Shown here piece by piece: positions 1 to 13,112 of a stretch of 64,000 nt of DNA. Within the stretch, counting starts at the first letter, position 1; the number at the start of each line of letters is the position of its first letter. This DNA comes from Trochalopteron elliotii (Eukaryota > Chordata > Aves > Passeriformes > Leiothrichidae): positions 2,924,758-2,988,757 of the forward strand of contig JANPWX010000038.1 in assembly GCA_024734555.1 (NCBI GenBank). The letters are read 5' to 3'. The translations under genes were made by a program, and so were the position numbers. The notes beneath the pieces were generated by a model. That model saw only the letters and a list, made by a program, of their open reading frames with translations. It had not been told where the DNA came from and made no database searches.

Positions 1-2071
1 ATACACATACCCTCCCTTTTTTTACCTGTCACAATTTAATTACCTTTGCATCTGAAGATCAACTCTTATTTTCTTCATAAATTATCAAAAGCCCACTGAA
101 GTCACCTTTCTTTCTCCATTTACCCCAACAGAACACGAGTTTTGCTTTTATGATACTAATAATATATGTGAAAGACTTGAAAATAGTTACCTAGAAAACT
201 TGAGAATAACTTACACAGAAGTAAAGCTTTAAAACAGCATCTCATGAAATCTGAAAATCTTAAATTACAGATGATGCCAACAGCTCATAAAAATTATTGT
301 TTATTACATCATTCACTGAAAGCTAAAATCCCAATTCCAGGAAAATCAGCACATGCCTTGACACTGATGTTAAGATAGTCACAACTTCACTCTTTCTCAG
401 TCTGCTCCTAGTATTATCAGTAGTTACTAATTTCCTAGAACATCCTTTCTGGTACTTAGGGAAGAGCATAACAATAGATAAGAAGGTTCATTATGGCTCG
501 TCTGAAATGGGTCTATTTTATTACATTCGGTTATGCATATTTCTATGTAATTGAAGCCAAATGAGTAGACAGACTATCATGACATTTTATGATAAGTTTA
601 AATTATATGCAAGTATTCAGGGCCTGGAATGAGAAGCTTTTTATGCTTTAAAAATAAAAATATACTAATTAATGCAATTAATAAAAATTTTATGTAGAGA
701 GAGAGAACTACATTCACTGTGCACTAAGGTGTCATTATAATAACCTCCTGCTGAATAAAACATCAAGTACATATTTTTTCTGTTGCCCTAGATGACACAG
801 TTATCACTGATGATTTACAATTGTTATATAATAGATGCATTTCACTAATTTATAGATGCCAAATGGTCTTCCTGTGGGACATTCAGAGGAACATTTTACC
901 ATCTTTTAACAGAATGGAAACAGCTAATATGCAAAGATCTGGCTGTGCTAATTACACTTCTGAGAAGGTCTATTACTTTTTTTTTTTTCCTGACACTTAG
1001 AGTCACATTTGAGAGCCTGAAATATCCAGAAAGAAGCAGTGGAGGACCTTCCATCAAAAGAGAAGTTGCAACTTTTAACAACTGTCTTTGAAACAATATT
1101 CATTGTCATTTATTTCCCTGTCAGGAAAAAAAATGCACATACAAAAAAAATAATACTGCTAAATGGCTCTGTTTAACCCTTTTGCACAGTGAAACACTTG
1201 GAACTATTCACCTGAATACCTTGTATAAGTACCTTGCTTTAGGTGAGGATCACTTGGCTGCAACAGCAGTGTGAGCTACAACAAGGGTGACTGCTGCTTC
1301 CCACTCCCACTTCCAGGGGGAGAAGTCCCCTCCAAAGGGAGGGGCAGGGAGGGGTCTTCTGCAGGAGCCTGAAAGCCTATCTTTCCTGAAAGTGTGAGTA
1401 TACCAGACTCCCACAGCCCAGCCACTGTCGTCCAGTGCTCTACAATGCAGTTGAGAAACACCGTTAAGACTGAACAAATGAAAGGAAAAGTTTTCTAGGT
1501 TATTGTCAGTAAATCAGAACTGTGAAGTTACTGAATTTCATTCTTATACAGATAAAAACGTACTACAAGAGGCAGCTTTCAAGATGATGGAAATTAGAAG
1601 TTTATCTTCAGGCCTCATGCATGAATAATAAAATTATTCTTTGTTTATCTGAACCAATGCCCCTGGACATAGACACCTCTAAATAAGACTAGAAGTAGTT
1701 TCAGGTACCATAGTAATTCTCTTTTTATTTATTCATAGATATTTTCATCATCAGTCAAATAATTTTCTTTGTCCTTTTGTTTCAATTCAAATCAGTTGTG
1801 ATCAGTGGGAGTCTCTATATAAAACACTAAGACAACCCATCTCAGTGGATGTTAACTAGTCTAAGTCTCCTTAGTCTTTGATATAGTCCAATATCTGTCT
1901 TTGGCAGGTGTTTCTTGCATAAATAAAACTTTATGATTATTCCTTTATGAACATCTGCCAAGATCTCTAATGGAAACTTTACATTAATTGAATATTTTGA
2001 TAAATTACATAACGCTTTAGCATCTATATGAACCATTCAGAGAATACAGCTGACCTCTAAATTAGGTCATG
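1..2071. other. AT-rich non-coding DNA
   Basis: No exon, RNA gene or recognisable transposon is seen. The stretch is AT-rich with short A and T runs and a small GA run near 700-708. A GC-richer patch at about 1250-1450 stands out and contains a G-quadruplex motif, listed separately. Open frames here are below 80 codons and show no domain. Confidence 0.6.
1337..1354 (+). other. G-quadruplex motif
   Basis: Four G runs (GGG, GGGG, GGG, GGGG) are separated by loops of 1, 2 and 1 bases, which fits the canonical G3+N1-7 rule with unusually short loops. It lies in a GC-richer patch within AT-rich DNA. The left G runs also pair with CCCCTCC at 1327-1333, giving a competing 7-bp hairpin. Folding in cells is inference. 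Confidence 0.6.
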
Positions 2072-2098
2072 GATAGTCCAAAACAAGTTTGGACTATC
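2072..2098. repeat. Perfect 11-bp inverted repeat (hairpin)
   Basis: GATAGTCCAAA and its exact reverse complement TTTGGACTATC flank a 5-base loop. No transposon termini or target-site duplication were seen around it, and no T run follows that would suggest an RNA polymerase III terminator. Confidence 0.7.
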
Positions 2099-3372
2099 AC
2101 ACAACACAATGCAAAGCTAAATAACTGACTTCCTATCTTTCTCTTACCTACTGAAGACAACTTTAGAGCAACTGTTATTTTATCTAATAATGTTCTGAAA
2201 GATAGCCTCTTTTGTTCACTTAGTAAAGTTCTTTTCACAAGCCATCAACATGAGGCCTTCATTCCTCTTATGTTTGCTTCTATTCATACCTTTCCAGTTT
2301 TCAAAAATCAAATAGTTTGTTTTATACTTATTAAATATTCTGGTTACTATGAAAGGTGAGCCCTTAAAAAGGATTACCATCTAACAGATAAATTAGTTAT
2401 TTCTCAGTCTGCATGAAAGCAGGGTAGGGTAAGGGTTGGCAAAGTTTCTTTTAACGACAATGTATTTTGAAGGCAATTACAGCAATGCTGGAATCCACTC
2501 CTCAGTTCCATCAGCTCTTTTTTTTTCAATTCAATTGCAAATATAAAACCTGGCAAGTTAAAAGGTGCATACCCAGGATATATCTTACTACTGAACTCCT
2601 GAACTGGAGAACAGTCATAAATTTTCTAAAGGTCATTGTGTCTGGTTTACCTCTATTGTTCAGGAGTGATAACAGCATGCAATTATTCCTACTGGAAGAA
2701 TCTACCATTATACCAGGTGTTTAGATTGATTTTTTTCCATAGTAGTTTTATGCCCACTGTGTCCAGATGTCTGACAATATGTACTTTGCCTTGGAAAACA
2801 ACTAGCAAAGAAAACAACAAATAACCAGCCAAATGTCAGCCAGTGTGCCCAGTCCATTTTGAGATTTTTGCTGCTCAGATGTGAGAATGATTTCCATCTG
2901 TTCCTATGTGAGATAAAGATTTAGAGCTGCTGCCAATGGGGAGCCTTTAAAAAAGCCAGCCCATGCCAGGGCAGCTTGTCAGTGTGCATGGATGCAAGTA
3001 ATCCCAAACCTGAATAATGAGCACAGTGGAAGCTGTCTGTTATAAACCAACAGGCTTCTCATTTCTATCACAACTCATTTTCTGCATTGTAATCTAAGCC
3101 CTTTGAATCTTCATGACACAGTGTGATGCCCTGGGTCAGGATGACAGTGTCTGCCAGCTGGGGACCACACAGCTGTGCCAGCATAAGCAGTTACAGGAGT
3201 CCCCCTGTGTCTAGCGTCATGCTGAACATGAGCTTACCTAAGACTCAAGCTTGGATCCCTGGGGTGATACAGCAACAAATCTGTCTGATAAACCAGAGAA
3301 GATTTTGCCAGTGCCTAAGTGAGGAGATGTTACAGCAAGCTCCCTACAGACCAAACTTGTCCTTTGTTTTCA
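2099..3372. other. Non-coding DNA
   Basis: Unique AT-rich sequence, somewhat richer in GC after 2830. No supported gene or repeat. An open frame of about 91 codons at 3123-3398 runs into the CR1 tail and has no recognisable content. Confidence 0.55.
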
Positions 3373-3965
3373 CAGAATCACAGAAACATTTAGGTTAGAA
3401 AAGACTTCTGAGATCACTGAATCCAACCTTCAACCCTCACCAACACATCAACTAGATCATGGCACCAACATGTCAACTGGATCAAGTGCCACATACAGTA
3501 ATTTCCTGAATACTTTCAGGGATGCTGACTCCCTGGAAGTCCATTCCAATGTTTGACTGCCCTTCCATGAAGACATTCCTCCTGATGTCCAATTTGAACC
3601 TCCCCATGTGTAGTTAAGGCTATGTCCCTTGTTGCCAGGAAGAAGAGGCCAATGCACACCTTGCTACAGTCTCCTTTCAGGTGGTTGTAGAGAGTGATGA
3701 GGTCTCCCCTGAGTGTCCTTTTCTCCAGGCTAAACAACTCCAGCTCCCTCAGCTGCTCCTCATAGGACTTGTGCTCCAGACCTTTCACCAGCTCCATTTC
3801 CCTTCTCTGGACTCACTCCAGCACCCCAATAACCTGCCTGAATTGAGGGGACAAGAACACAAGATGTGCCCTTATCACTGATAGCACAGGGGGACAATAA
3901 CTATCCTGGCCCTTCTGGTCACATTATTTCTGATAGAAGCCAGGATGACATTGGACCTGCAGTAA
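3373..3965 (-). mobile_element. CR1 LINE, 5'-truncated, 3' end present
   Basis: Chicken-repeat-1 non-LTR retrotransposon in minus orientation. The plus strand opens with the CR1 3' terminal signature (AGAATCACAGAAA) followed by the reverse complement of the typical 3' region. On the minus strand, 3516-3797 still reads as the C-terminal part of CR1 ORF2, with the family phrases KGLEHKSYEEQLREL and LFSLEKRTLRGDLI, then a cysteine/leucine-rich tail. The element is truncated at its 5' end near 3965, as is usual for CR1, which inserts by target-primed reverse transcription. Substitutions from the family pattern are many, so this is an old, inactive copy. The 5' limit is approximate. Confidence 0.92.
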
Positions 3966-4578
3966 AAAGAGTAGTTTCTGGTCAGTTCTCCTCCACCAGT
4001 CTCACTACTTTCTGCATCACAACTTGAAAATTAATTTTCTAACATCATGGGTCAAAAACCAAAGAGAGCATGGATTTACCAAATTAATTCCTGAGACAAG
4101 CAGTTAAACCCTTAAATAAAATTATCAAAGAAATAAAAATCTAAACATATGGAAAATTCTGAACAAAATCCCAGTCATTGCCCCCAAGCTGAGGCATGTG
4201 GTTGATGACTTTGATGACGCCAAGTACTTCCCAACTCCACAATGCCATTTGAAGTCTGTTACAACCATAAAGGGGTTTTACTGGCTTAAAGAACATTTGC
4301 AGTTTAAGACTGCCTCTGACATTACTATTACACTTGCAAATCTCCATGAATTTCTAGGCATCCCCTTTGTCTCCTGGTTTTGTAGAGACAGTACTATAAA
4401 CAGATGTATTGAAATATAAAAGAGCTTGCTGCACTTAGAGAACAGACCATGGAATCTAAACATGCATGACTTCATGGTAAGTAAATATCTGTGGGCACAT
4501 TACCAGTGTACTATCCATGCTATGTTTAAATAAAGTGCCAATTATGTTCTTTGAGAACTCAGAGATAATAAAGAAGCA

Positions 4579-4581
<3 letters not shown>
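3966..4581. other. Non-coding DNA
   Basis: Unique sequence. A 73-codon plus-strand frame at 4198-4419 can be read further upstream, but no family is recognised and it has no good splice sites; treated as chance. Confidence 0.5.
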
Positions 4582-4631
<50 letters not shown>

Positions 4632-4644
4632 GTATATATATATA
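4582..4644. repeat. (AT)n microsatellite
   Basis: About 31 AT dinucleotides with two TG interruptions near 4620 and 4631. Likely length-variable between individuals. The minus-strand open frame across it is an artefact of the repeat. Confidence 0.95.
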
Positions 4645-7600
4645 AAAACTGAAAAATAAATGCTGATTTCTTTCACATACCCCTCGCACCCTCCTCCTAT
4701 AAATCATTTGCTGGAAGTCTTGAAATTGTCCTTTAATAACTCCAGTGACATACGGGCATGAAAAAAGGAGTAGACATAACTGAGCAAATCAATTCAAAGG
4801 GTAGGGTATTTTGTCCACCTCAACCTTTTCAATCTTGCTGTTGGCCTGGGTTGAGTCCAAAGGCAACTTTTCTTTCATTGTTCCACAAGCCTTTCCTGGA
4901 AAGTGGATGTCATGATCCACACTGACTGGTTGTTTTTTGTCTACAGGCTTCAGAGTTGCTGGCAGACCTGCTCTTCCCCTGCCTGGGACACAGTGGTGCA
5001 TGAGGAGGGGATTGCTCCATTTCCTCATTATTTCTCAGACATCTTTAAATGGATAGGGTTGATGCCTCATCCGTCCTTTTGAGGTGCTGAACAACTTCAA
5101 ATGCTGTTGGTTATCTTGTCTACAAAACTACACTTCCAGAAGGAACTCTGAAAATTAAAACTCTGCTTCCCAAAACAACATCCAAACTTGTGCCACTCTG
5201 TGCTAGTACACTGCATGGCAGTTTAATGCAGTGCAAACAATTTGGTGTTGAAGCTTTGCAGAAGCTTGCCTGCCTTCCTATTCCTAGAAGTCAGGGAGAA
5301 AAATGAAGAATGAACCCAAAAGAGCAGTGTCACTGAGGAAAGGTTCAAGATTTTCTTACCTTTTTGTGCTCCATCAATGTCCAGAATAGCCTGTACTACT
5401 AGCGTTACCCACCTGCTATGGGAGGATGACAAAACTGAGATTTCTGTTCTGGCTATGCATCACCTTATGGAGTATTATACGTTTACTCTGTCATGTAGAA
5501 AAAAGCCCCACTATCATAAAATAAGATGTTCCTGAACTCCAGACAGCTTCAGACACCAGTGTGTGTTCTTCACAGTCTGCCTAAACTGTATCCAAATTGC
5601 TGTTGCTCCCCTGCTGCACTCAAAGTCATTGTCACAGCTGCAACATTAAAGAGCCTCAGGACTTGTAAAATCCCAGTAACGCTTTAGGCTTGAGCCAGAA
5701 GTTTGAGGTCAGGGAGGTTTGCTGTCAGAGTGCCAGGATTCCCTTGGAAAAATGAAAAGGAAAAAAGATATTAAAGAAAAAAAAGAGGATTAAAGGAAAG
5801 GTTCCAAAGGCTTGGAGAACAAATATGAAGGCAAGAAGGCAGGCTCATTCTGAGGAGATGCAAAAGAAGAAAGTGAGGAAGGAAAGAAAAAGAAACACCA
5901 TAAAGATAGCTGAGTTTGGAGAACTGGACCTCAAATACACTGTAATACAGCAGCTTTGTGGCCTAGTCCCTGCAGTGTTATGTGAAAGGAAAGACTTTCT
6001 CAAACTCTTTGGGTGTGTTTAGTCTGTCAACACCCCAAAAAAGCCAAGACCCTTGCGGCTGACCAGTCAGCCAGTGTTCTGTTATGGGGACCATCCACTG
6101 GGTGGTCCTGCTGGACTTGTTCAGGGGACACACCAACAGTGTGAGACATACCCTTCTGGGCTTCCACAGGTGAGTACCTGGGGGTCTGATTTCATCAGAG
6201 CTTGGCTGTGGTGTCTCCACTCCTCTCCACCCTTAGTCTTCCTTAAGATGTATTGAGTGGGGGAAGTCACGCAGGCAGACTACATCCCTTCCCAGGCAGT
6301 AGCAACCGCATTTCACTCTATAATTTCCATACTGCTTGTCTTCTGTTGGAATGACGATATAACTTCCCAGTTCTTTCTAATTTTTCCCTCTCATTTTCCT
6401 TCATTGCAGTAGGAAAAAGACCCGGGTCACAGCCTCCAAGGGATGAGAGATATAAGGAAAGAAAAACATAGCAACAAGACCATGATGTTTTCACAAGTGC
6501 AGCAGCAGTTGCAGGGAGCAGGGAGAGAAGATTTTAAAATGTCAGAAAGGATAATTTTTCCTATATGTTTCCCCTCTTTTCTAAAATAAAAGATGTCTTC
6601 TTCCCTGTCTGCCCTCTGCCAAACTTCAAGATAGGTATCAGACCTGGCAACACTTATTTGTAGAAGCTTCCAGTTTAAAAGGGTCAAGAGTTACTAAATA
6701 AGAAGGATAAGTTCAAAATGTGTCGCTCCTAACTGTACGATTTGGAGCTGGGCAAGATCATATTATGACAATATTAAGCTTGACAACAAGGTAGGAGTAC
6801 TCACTTTCATGCGTGGGTTATTTTTCTGTAAAATATTTCATAGTTTCTACCATTATATTCATGTTTCTCCTTAAAAGATACATACCCCAAAATATCAGTC
6901 TCTTCAGTTTTTGTTTAAGCCACCATCTTCCGGCTAGTAAAATAAATTCTGATAAACATTAAGAGTGTTTTACAAAACTTCCCTCCTCACCAGCCCCCCA
7001 CACGTTTGACAACATAAACTGAGTCATAGTTGAAAGCATTAATCAGTTTTTCCACCCTATCAGTGATCTCAAGGCTTCCACTTCTGATGTGCTCTGAAGA
7101 AAGCATAAAGCTGAAGCAGTAAGTAGGAAGGTTCATATTTAGTGAACTTTTATTCAGCTCCTACACTTCAGGGATTCATACCCTACTCACAGCCTCCCAC
7201 CTGTGGCACTCCTGTGTTTAAAACTATTTTCACCTCTGCTGTTTATGACCTGGCAGAGTTTATCAGTTCTCTTATGCACAGTGTGGGTTAGGAAAATATT
7301 TTCCCACAGCTACTAGATAATTGCTGCTGTAGTTACTCACTTGGAGTGCATTATCAAGGGTTGTGATAAATTAATCCTTTATACTGCAGTCTTTCAAAGA
7401 TTTGGAGTGTTTTGCTTGTCCTCAGATGAGACAGGCTTCTATTCTAAATATGCAATAGTTATTTCAGAAAATATTTGGTATGAAAACTACTGCATTTTAA
7501 GTTTCTTACATCAGTAGGAGACATTTTACTTGCTATGGACATGAAGCAAAGGACTAGATATTGCTCCTATGACAAGCTCAGGAATTTGCTCATTCTTGTC

Positions 7601-8557
7601 AAATAAGTAGATAGGTAGCAGGCATTAGTAGCAAGCTCAGGTGCTGGAAACCATACAAACTATGACCCCTGGCCTGGCCAAACAACTGGTGAGGGACAGA
7701 AGAGGCTGTTCAAGTGGTTTCAATAAAGATTATCAGAGGAACCCAGATGGCTGGAATTTTTCATTTACTGAAATGTTCACAAGTGCCTTACAATGAATAT
7801 AGTGGATTTTTTTCAAGGTAACTGGCACATTATGAATCATACATTTAAATTGCCATTATAGTTTTATTTCTTTACTTGTGTTCAAAATACTTTGATGGCA
7901 AATAAATATCCACTTCTTGACCAGCATAAAGAAAAATATATTAATCACAAAAAGAGATTACCATTGATATTATAATTATCCTTACTAAGATACTGATCAG
8001 TGACAGTTGTCACAGCAAAACAATTTCCAAACACTTAGTTACAGAAAGTGTTACTGTAACTTGGTACCAAACAGATTAAACACTTGAAATTTCTATGATT
8101 CACAGACTCTTTTAATCACATTTCTTTTTCTACCATGCAAGTGACTAAGATAATTTTATTGCATTAAAATAGCATAAATCAAGGATTTTGTAAATGTCAC
8201 TACCCTTTATCCTTCTTATCAGAAGCATCAGAATTACAGTTGTTTAACGTGAACTTTGCTTTTTTCTAAACAGATTAGTCCAAAAGTGCTATGGTGGTGA
8301 AAAATAACCAGTATTTTAAGTAAATCTTTTCTCATCATTTTGTATGACAGCCAATCTATCAGTTTTAATGGAGTACCACAACCTTCCAATTTTTTTTTCT
8401 TCTCATCACAGGAATCAAGAGGAGTTTTCCTTGCATATCCTTCAGAGCCAACCGAGTTCTTTATATATCCCTGAAAAACAGATGGTTGATACTTTTTCTA
8501 ATCTTGTCCCAAAGTGGTGATACAGTCAAAATAATAGAAACCCTGATTAACTGCCAA
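4645..8557. other. Non-coding DNA
   Basis: Mostly unique AT-rich sequence. An A/G-rich tract lies at about 5740-5910, and a GC-richer segment at 5960-6330 contains a strong splice-donor-like site (see the separate entry). A 79-codon minus frame at 4789-5028 is unusually hydrophilic but belongs to no family I recognise. No RNA gene or full repeat was seen. Confidence 0.5.
5976..6169 (+). other. Possible non-coding exon (weak)
   Basis: The segment ends in CAG followed by GTGAGT, a near-perfect 5' splice site, and begins after a pyrimidine-bearing CCCTGCAG acceptor-like site. It is GC-richer than its surroundings. The frame from 6053 runs through the donor, but the amino-acid content suggests nothing known. 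It could be an untranslated or lncRNA exon, or chance: such donor matches occur by accident in a window of this size. Confidence 0.15.
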
Positions 8558-8860
8558 ATGAAGGTCATGGAAGAGCTCCTGTTAGGTTCAATTAGCATCA
8601 TTACTGTGTAATCCTAACATTTCTCAAGAAGTCTGAAATTCATAATGTACTTCTAAAGTGTTTTTTTTATCTCCCTTTCTCCCCACTTGTATTTTTGTGT
8701 CACTGGAAACAGTACATAATGAGATTAGTAACCTGAAATTAAGACTAGCTGGTTTAAGGCCATATGCCTTTAATTAGTAAGCATATAAGAGGGTGGTTTA
8801 TGCCAGCTTTCATTAGTGCTACTAATCAGGGACACTGCTGCTCATTGCTGTGAAGAGAAT
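8558..8860. promoter_or_regulatory. Candidate conserved non-coding element
   Basis: The sequence is complex (no runs or repeats) and dense in homeodomain-type cores: CAATTAG at 8590, TTAATTAG around 8770, and ACTAATCAG near 8820. This is the texture of vertebrate conserved enhancers in gene deserts. Conservation itself cannot be seen from a single sequence, so this is inference. Confidence 0.2.
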
Positions 8861-8964
8861 TCTGGATGTGAACAATTTTTGAGTTGAGATTGAACAGATA
8901 AGAAATTATCCACAGCTCTATGATTGTGTGGATACATACTGTCTTTTGAGGAATAAATATATTC

Positions 8965-9002
8965 CTGATTAGCTAAAATCAGCTATGCTGATTAGCTAAA
9001 AT
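8965..9002. repeat. Short direct repeat, 15 bp at 23-bp spacing
   Basis: CTGATTAGCTAAAAT occurs exactly at 8965-8979 and 8988-9002. Each copy contains an ATTAG homeodomain-type core. Probably a small local duplication. Confidence 0.75.
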
Positions 9003-12000
9003 GGAGCTACTTAGTTCCCTGTTTCCTAGGAACAGAAACCAGCTTAAGACATGATGATCTAATGAAGGTTTTGTAACCCAAATAAGCATTTACACCTCCA
9101 TCAACATTTCTGTGGCCTGAATAGCAGTACATCAGGTTTGAAAAATATATAGGTCCATTGTGTTCTCAACTGAGCATTTTGCAAATGCAGTGTTCCCACC
9201 ACAAAGGAGATCCTCAAACTGAAGCACTTCTATATCTGATATTAGACCTGAATACCTGGAGAATTTAATTTTATTTAGGTAAATACATAAATAAACCAAA
9301 GCATCTTACCGCTTAGAAGCAAGATCAATACCCCAAACAGCTGACCAAAACCCATATGTACAAGAAGGAAAACTTGGCCCTAGTCAGAACAGACACACAT
9401 TAAAGGGCTCTCCAGAAGTCAAATATATTTTCTTCCTTCATTTGAAGCCACTCTAAATGAAAGATACATTTACTGCTAATGCCCCCAAAGTTTGAAAAAT
9501 GCACAGACCAAAGCTCTCAGCTCAAGAGTGCTTTACACCCTGTTATCCAGTCAAGATGGGCTGTAATCCTTTTTCTCCACCAATGGCAAATACTTGGTCC
9601 AGGCTCTGAATACAGGTCTAAGATACTAAAATGGATGTTCATTCTTCTGAAATAAAACAAACAAAAAAAAAAAATTCAAAGAACATAAAACTGCTAAACA
9701 TTACTGTGAATGATAGTATTAAAAAAAAAGTGAATTCAAGCAAACAAATAAACTTTAAATAAACAGGAATAGTATTTCAGCTGTCGCAAAATTTAAAATG
9801 ATTTCTCCTGCTATATTTCATTATTCCTTTCTCTGTCCATCAGAGTCAACTTCTGCTTTAAAAAAAGTTCTGTGAAAAAGATGCCCTTAAGTTCAGTGCC
9901 TGCTGCGATGCTCATTTAGTCTTATTTTAATATAAACACAAAATTTCTGGATTCAGCAAGCTGTTTTACATCCTCACTGAGAGGTTTCCTTGTGTGTGGG
10001 TAGAGGCTATTTCTGAATTCCATGTTTCCTTTTTCATGGTCAGAAATTTTGAACAGACTGTAATCATAACAATAGTGAAATTGAAATTGAGGTTGTAAGA
10101 CCATCCTTTGACTATATGCTTGAATATTGCAGGCTTGTAACTGTTAATGGATCAACCTCTAGCTAGTTTGAAGAGTGCATCATAATTTTAATATCAATTA
10201 GAAACTACCCAGTTAAGGAATACTGATTTTTTTGTGAAAAGATGCTAAGAGGTAATTTTGTTTGACATTTATTCCACTCTAGAACCATGACTTTGAAACA
10301 AGGTAATAGCTTTTACAGAAATTTAACAAAGGGAACAGACACAGAGGTACATTCCTGCAAACTCAATTTAAATTGGTGTCTGGACAATAAAAAAAACACA
10401 AACGTGCAAGCAAGCCTCCTGCCCATGTAAAAGACACATGAGGAAGTAGAGCAACCTGAAATTCTGCATTAAGGCAAAAATTAAGCAAAAGAAGTAATTT
10501 TTATGCCAATGTACATCTTCAGGGTGTCCTTGATCAATTTCATATCCTAAGTTTTGTTCAGCTTATAGCTATTCCATTAATATATTTTGTCAATTTACTT
10601 TTGTAAAATTATTGCAGAACACTTTCTCACCTCTAGCTGATGAATAAATGAATTCTCTAAAAGTTTGACAAAGATACAAATAGGCAGAACAGTCCTTAAC
10701 ACCCCATTCATATTACTTTGATTTCAACATATAAACTGGATTTCATTAGTAAGTTACTCTCACTATGTTATTTTTATTGATTATAATAATTTAATATATG
10801 AACAGCACTCAGGCATTCTTGAGCCATACCAACAACCTGGGGTTTTTGGATTCATGTCCAACAGCAGTGAACAGGAGCCTCAGAACCTCCCTTCATAAAT
10901 CCTCCTTTATATGTCTTCCACAAGAATTATAAAATAAGACATTATGATATGGAAAAAAATTAGTCTGAACACTAAACAAGTGATTTGCCACAGGTTTTTC
11001 TTCATTTCAAGACTCCTGGAAGATCTATGTCTTAAAGGTTTGGCTAGATATGGAAAGTTTACTGCTCTCCTCTTCACTGTAAGCCTCTATCTTGACACAA
11101 AATGAGGGTTTTAAGTGATATCCACAATTATCTAAAGAAGGAGGACAGGAAAAAGATTCCCAGAAAGAGCTTCCCTGCTACATTACAAAATTAAGTAAAC
11201 CAAACTCCCATCAAGAGCTTGGGAGCTACAGATCAAATGTGTATGGATATTTAATTACGATTTCAGATCCCAAGGAACTTAATATTGGAAGTCAGCCCTA
11301 CCTGGAGATGGTTTTGGTTGTTGTTCAGTTTTGGTTGGGGTTTTCTGTTTGTTTATTCACCCCCTGCCCCCAATTTTTCTACCTGGGAGTCAATAACATT
11401 TGAGATGTAACTTCCTGTAGTTGAAAGGGATGTGCAGTTCCAGTAGCCCACAGAGTTCTTTGCCTTCACAGACTGTTAATTAGCTCAAAGCTTGGGGGTA
11501 GTATATATGATGTAAAAACTACAATCAAGTCCCCAGTAAACCCACGTCACCTGCTAAATGTCCAAAAGAACAAACCAAATTAAGTCCAAAATTGGTTTAA
11601 ATTTAATGAGACACACATGTAAAGCTTCTGCAACACCTCGAGGTACTAAATCTTCTATTAACTGCTAATTTATTTGCAGAAGCTATCTCTAATAAAAGTA
11701 AACAACCACATCAGAAGAATGTTGAGATTGAAAATGAACTTGTAACTCAAGCTCTACAGGAAAGCTTCCTTTTTTATAGACTCAGTGTGCTCCTTCTCCT
11801 GAGATTTACAAGGTCAACCTAGAAGTCACACATTGACAGCAGCATTTGAATCCAACATTCTCACATTGACATGGGGCAATGAGGATAACCCAGATGCTGC
11901 AGTCAGCCTATATATTAAGAATGGATTTTCCCATGAGAGGGTAAAGTTGTCTGGTATTTTTTTTTTTTTTTTCACAACGAGCATGAACATGGCACGCATG

Positions 12001-13112
12001 CAGCCAGAAGGAAAAAGACTTATGATCATTTTGAAAAAAATGCAGTTCTCCATAATGGTTGGCTTATTCGTTTTGGAAAAATTTCCAAGTGGAAACAGCA
12101 AATATATGATGTTGGTCACCAGCTATCAAATATTATCCCTGGTAGTTGGTGATATTAAGTTCCTGTATGTGTCTGCATTCATAAGTGGTCACATTACTCA
12201 GAATGAGAGTGTATTTTGTAACTGAGAGAACAGATTCTGTTTGGTAGAAGGAAATATGTAAGCTTTTTCAAAATGAATACTGTCCAACACCGGCAAGCAT
12301 CCAGATCTATGTAAGACTGACTCCACCGTTCCCTTAATAGCCTAGTCAGTTAGGCAGAAGGTATATCCACTGCTATCTTCTCAACACTTCTCCCTTAACT
12401 TAGTTTTGCATCAGCTGCAGCCTTGAGACAAGCAGTTTCTGGACAGTCGATTCCTCTATGGGACAAGCATGGACTCAAACAGCATGTCCTGTATATTTAC
12501 ATATATAAGTATATATATATTTACATATATACATCCACATCCACTCATGCACATTTCTTTTAAATGCCTCCATGTTTAGTCATTCAGTGAGGAAGTCTCT
12601 TCTAGAAGATAGTACTTCAATAAACTGAACCATATCACTGGGCATATAATTTAATGTGCTCTTAATGTGGAGCTTTCTCAGAGTAACACAATACAAAAAG
12701 CCATACTTTTACCTATGCCAAAATGGAGTGGTCGTTTATTCAGCAAGCTTTATGTATGCACCTGCAGAGAAAAGTCAACAGTGCATATTTTAACATCTGT
12801 AAATGTTTAGTCTAAGTTGAATTAATTAGGAATAATTTTTCTTTATTGAATCCTTTTTAACAAGAAATTTGATATTTAAAGTGTGGTTATTTTTGAAATG
12901 TCACAAGCTATCTAAAACAGTTAAGGGAAACCATTTCCACACATTTGTATTTAGGGTCAAATTTGAAGTGACAAATAAATTTGTTACAAAATAAATTTAC
13001 TTAAAGACACAGAGATAAATCAGTCACCATGATAGCTACTGTCATAGCAAAAGTGCTAAAAGATATGATATAAACAGGAATAGCTTTCCATGAAGAGGAA
13101 ATAGAAGTTAAT
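9003..13112. other. Non-coding AT-rich DNA
   Basis: Unique sequence with short A/T homopolymers, including a 16-T run at 11957-11972. A 130-codon plus-strand frame at 11833-12225 passes through that T run (five phenylalanines) and overlaps another frame on the minus strand; it has no domain and is treated as chance. TA-rich direct repeats lie at about 12495-12530. Confidence 0.55.

Noticed and set aside
4141..4419. Plus-strand frame extendable upstream, possible exon or pseudogene
   Set aside because: No domain, no good splice sites, and competing frames on both strands.
4456..4707. Tyr/Ile-rich minus-strand open frame
   Set aside because: Created by the (AT)n repeat.
4789..5028. 79-codon hydrophilic minus frame that looked like a retropseudogene
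   Set aside because: No parent gene recognised, no poly(A) tail or target duplication, and the upstream continuation has a stop.
11833..12225. 130-codon plus-strand frame
   Set aside because: It passes through a 16-T run giving a phenylalanine string, overlaps a minus-strand frame, and shows no domain or splice context.
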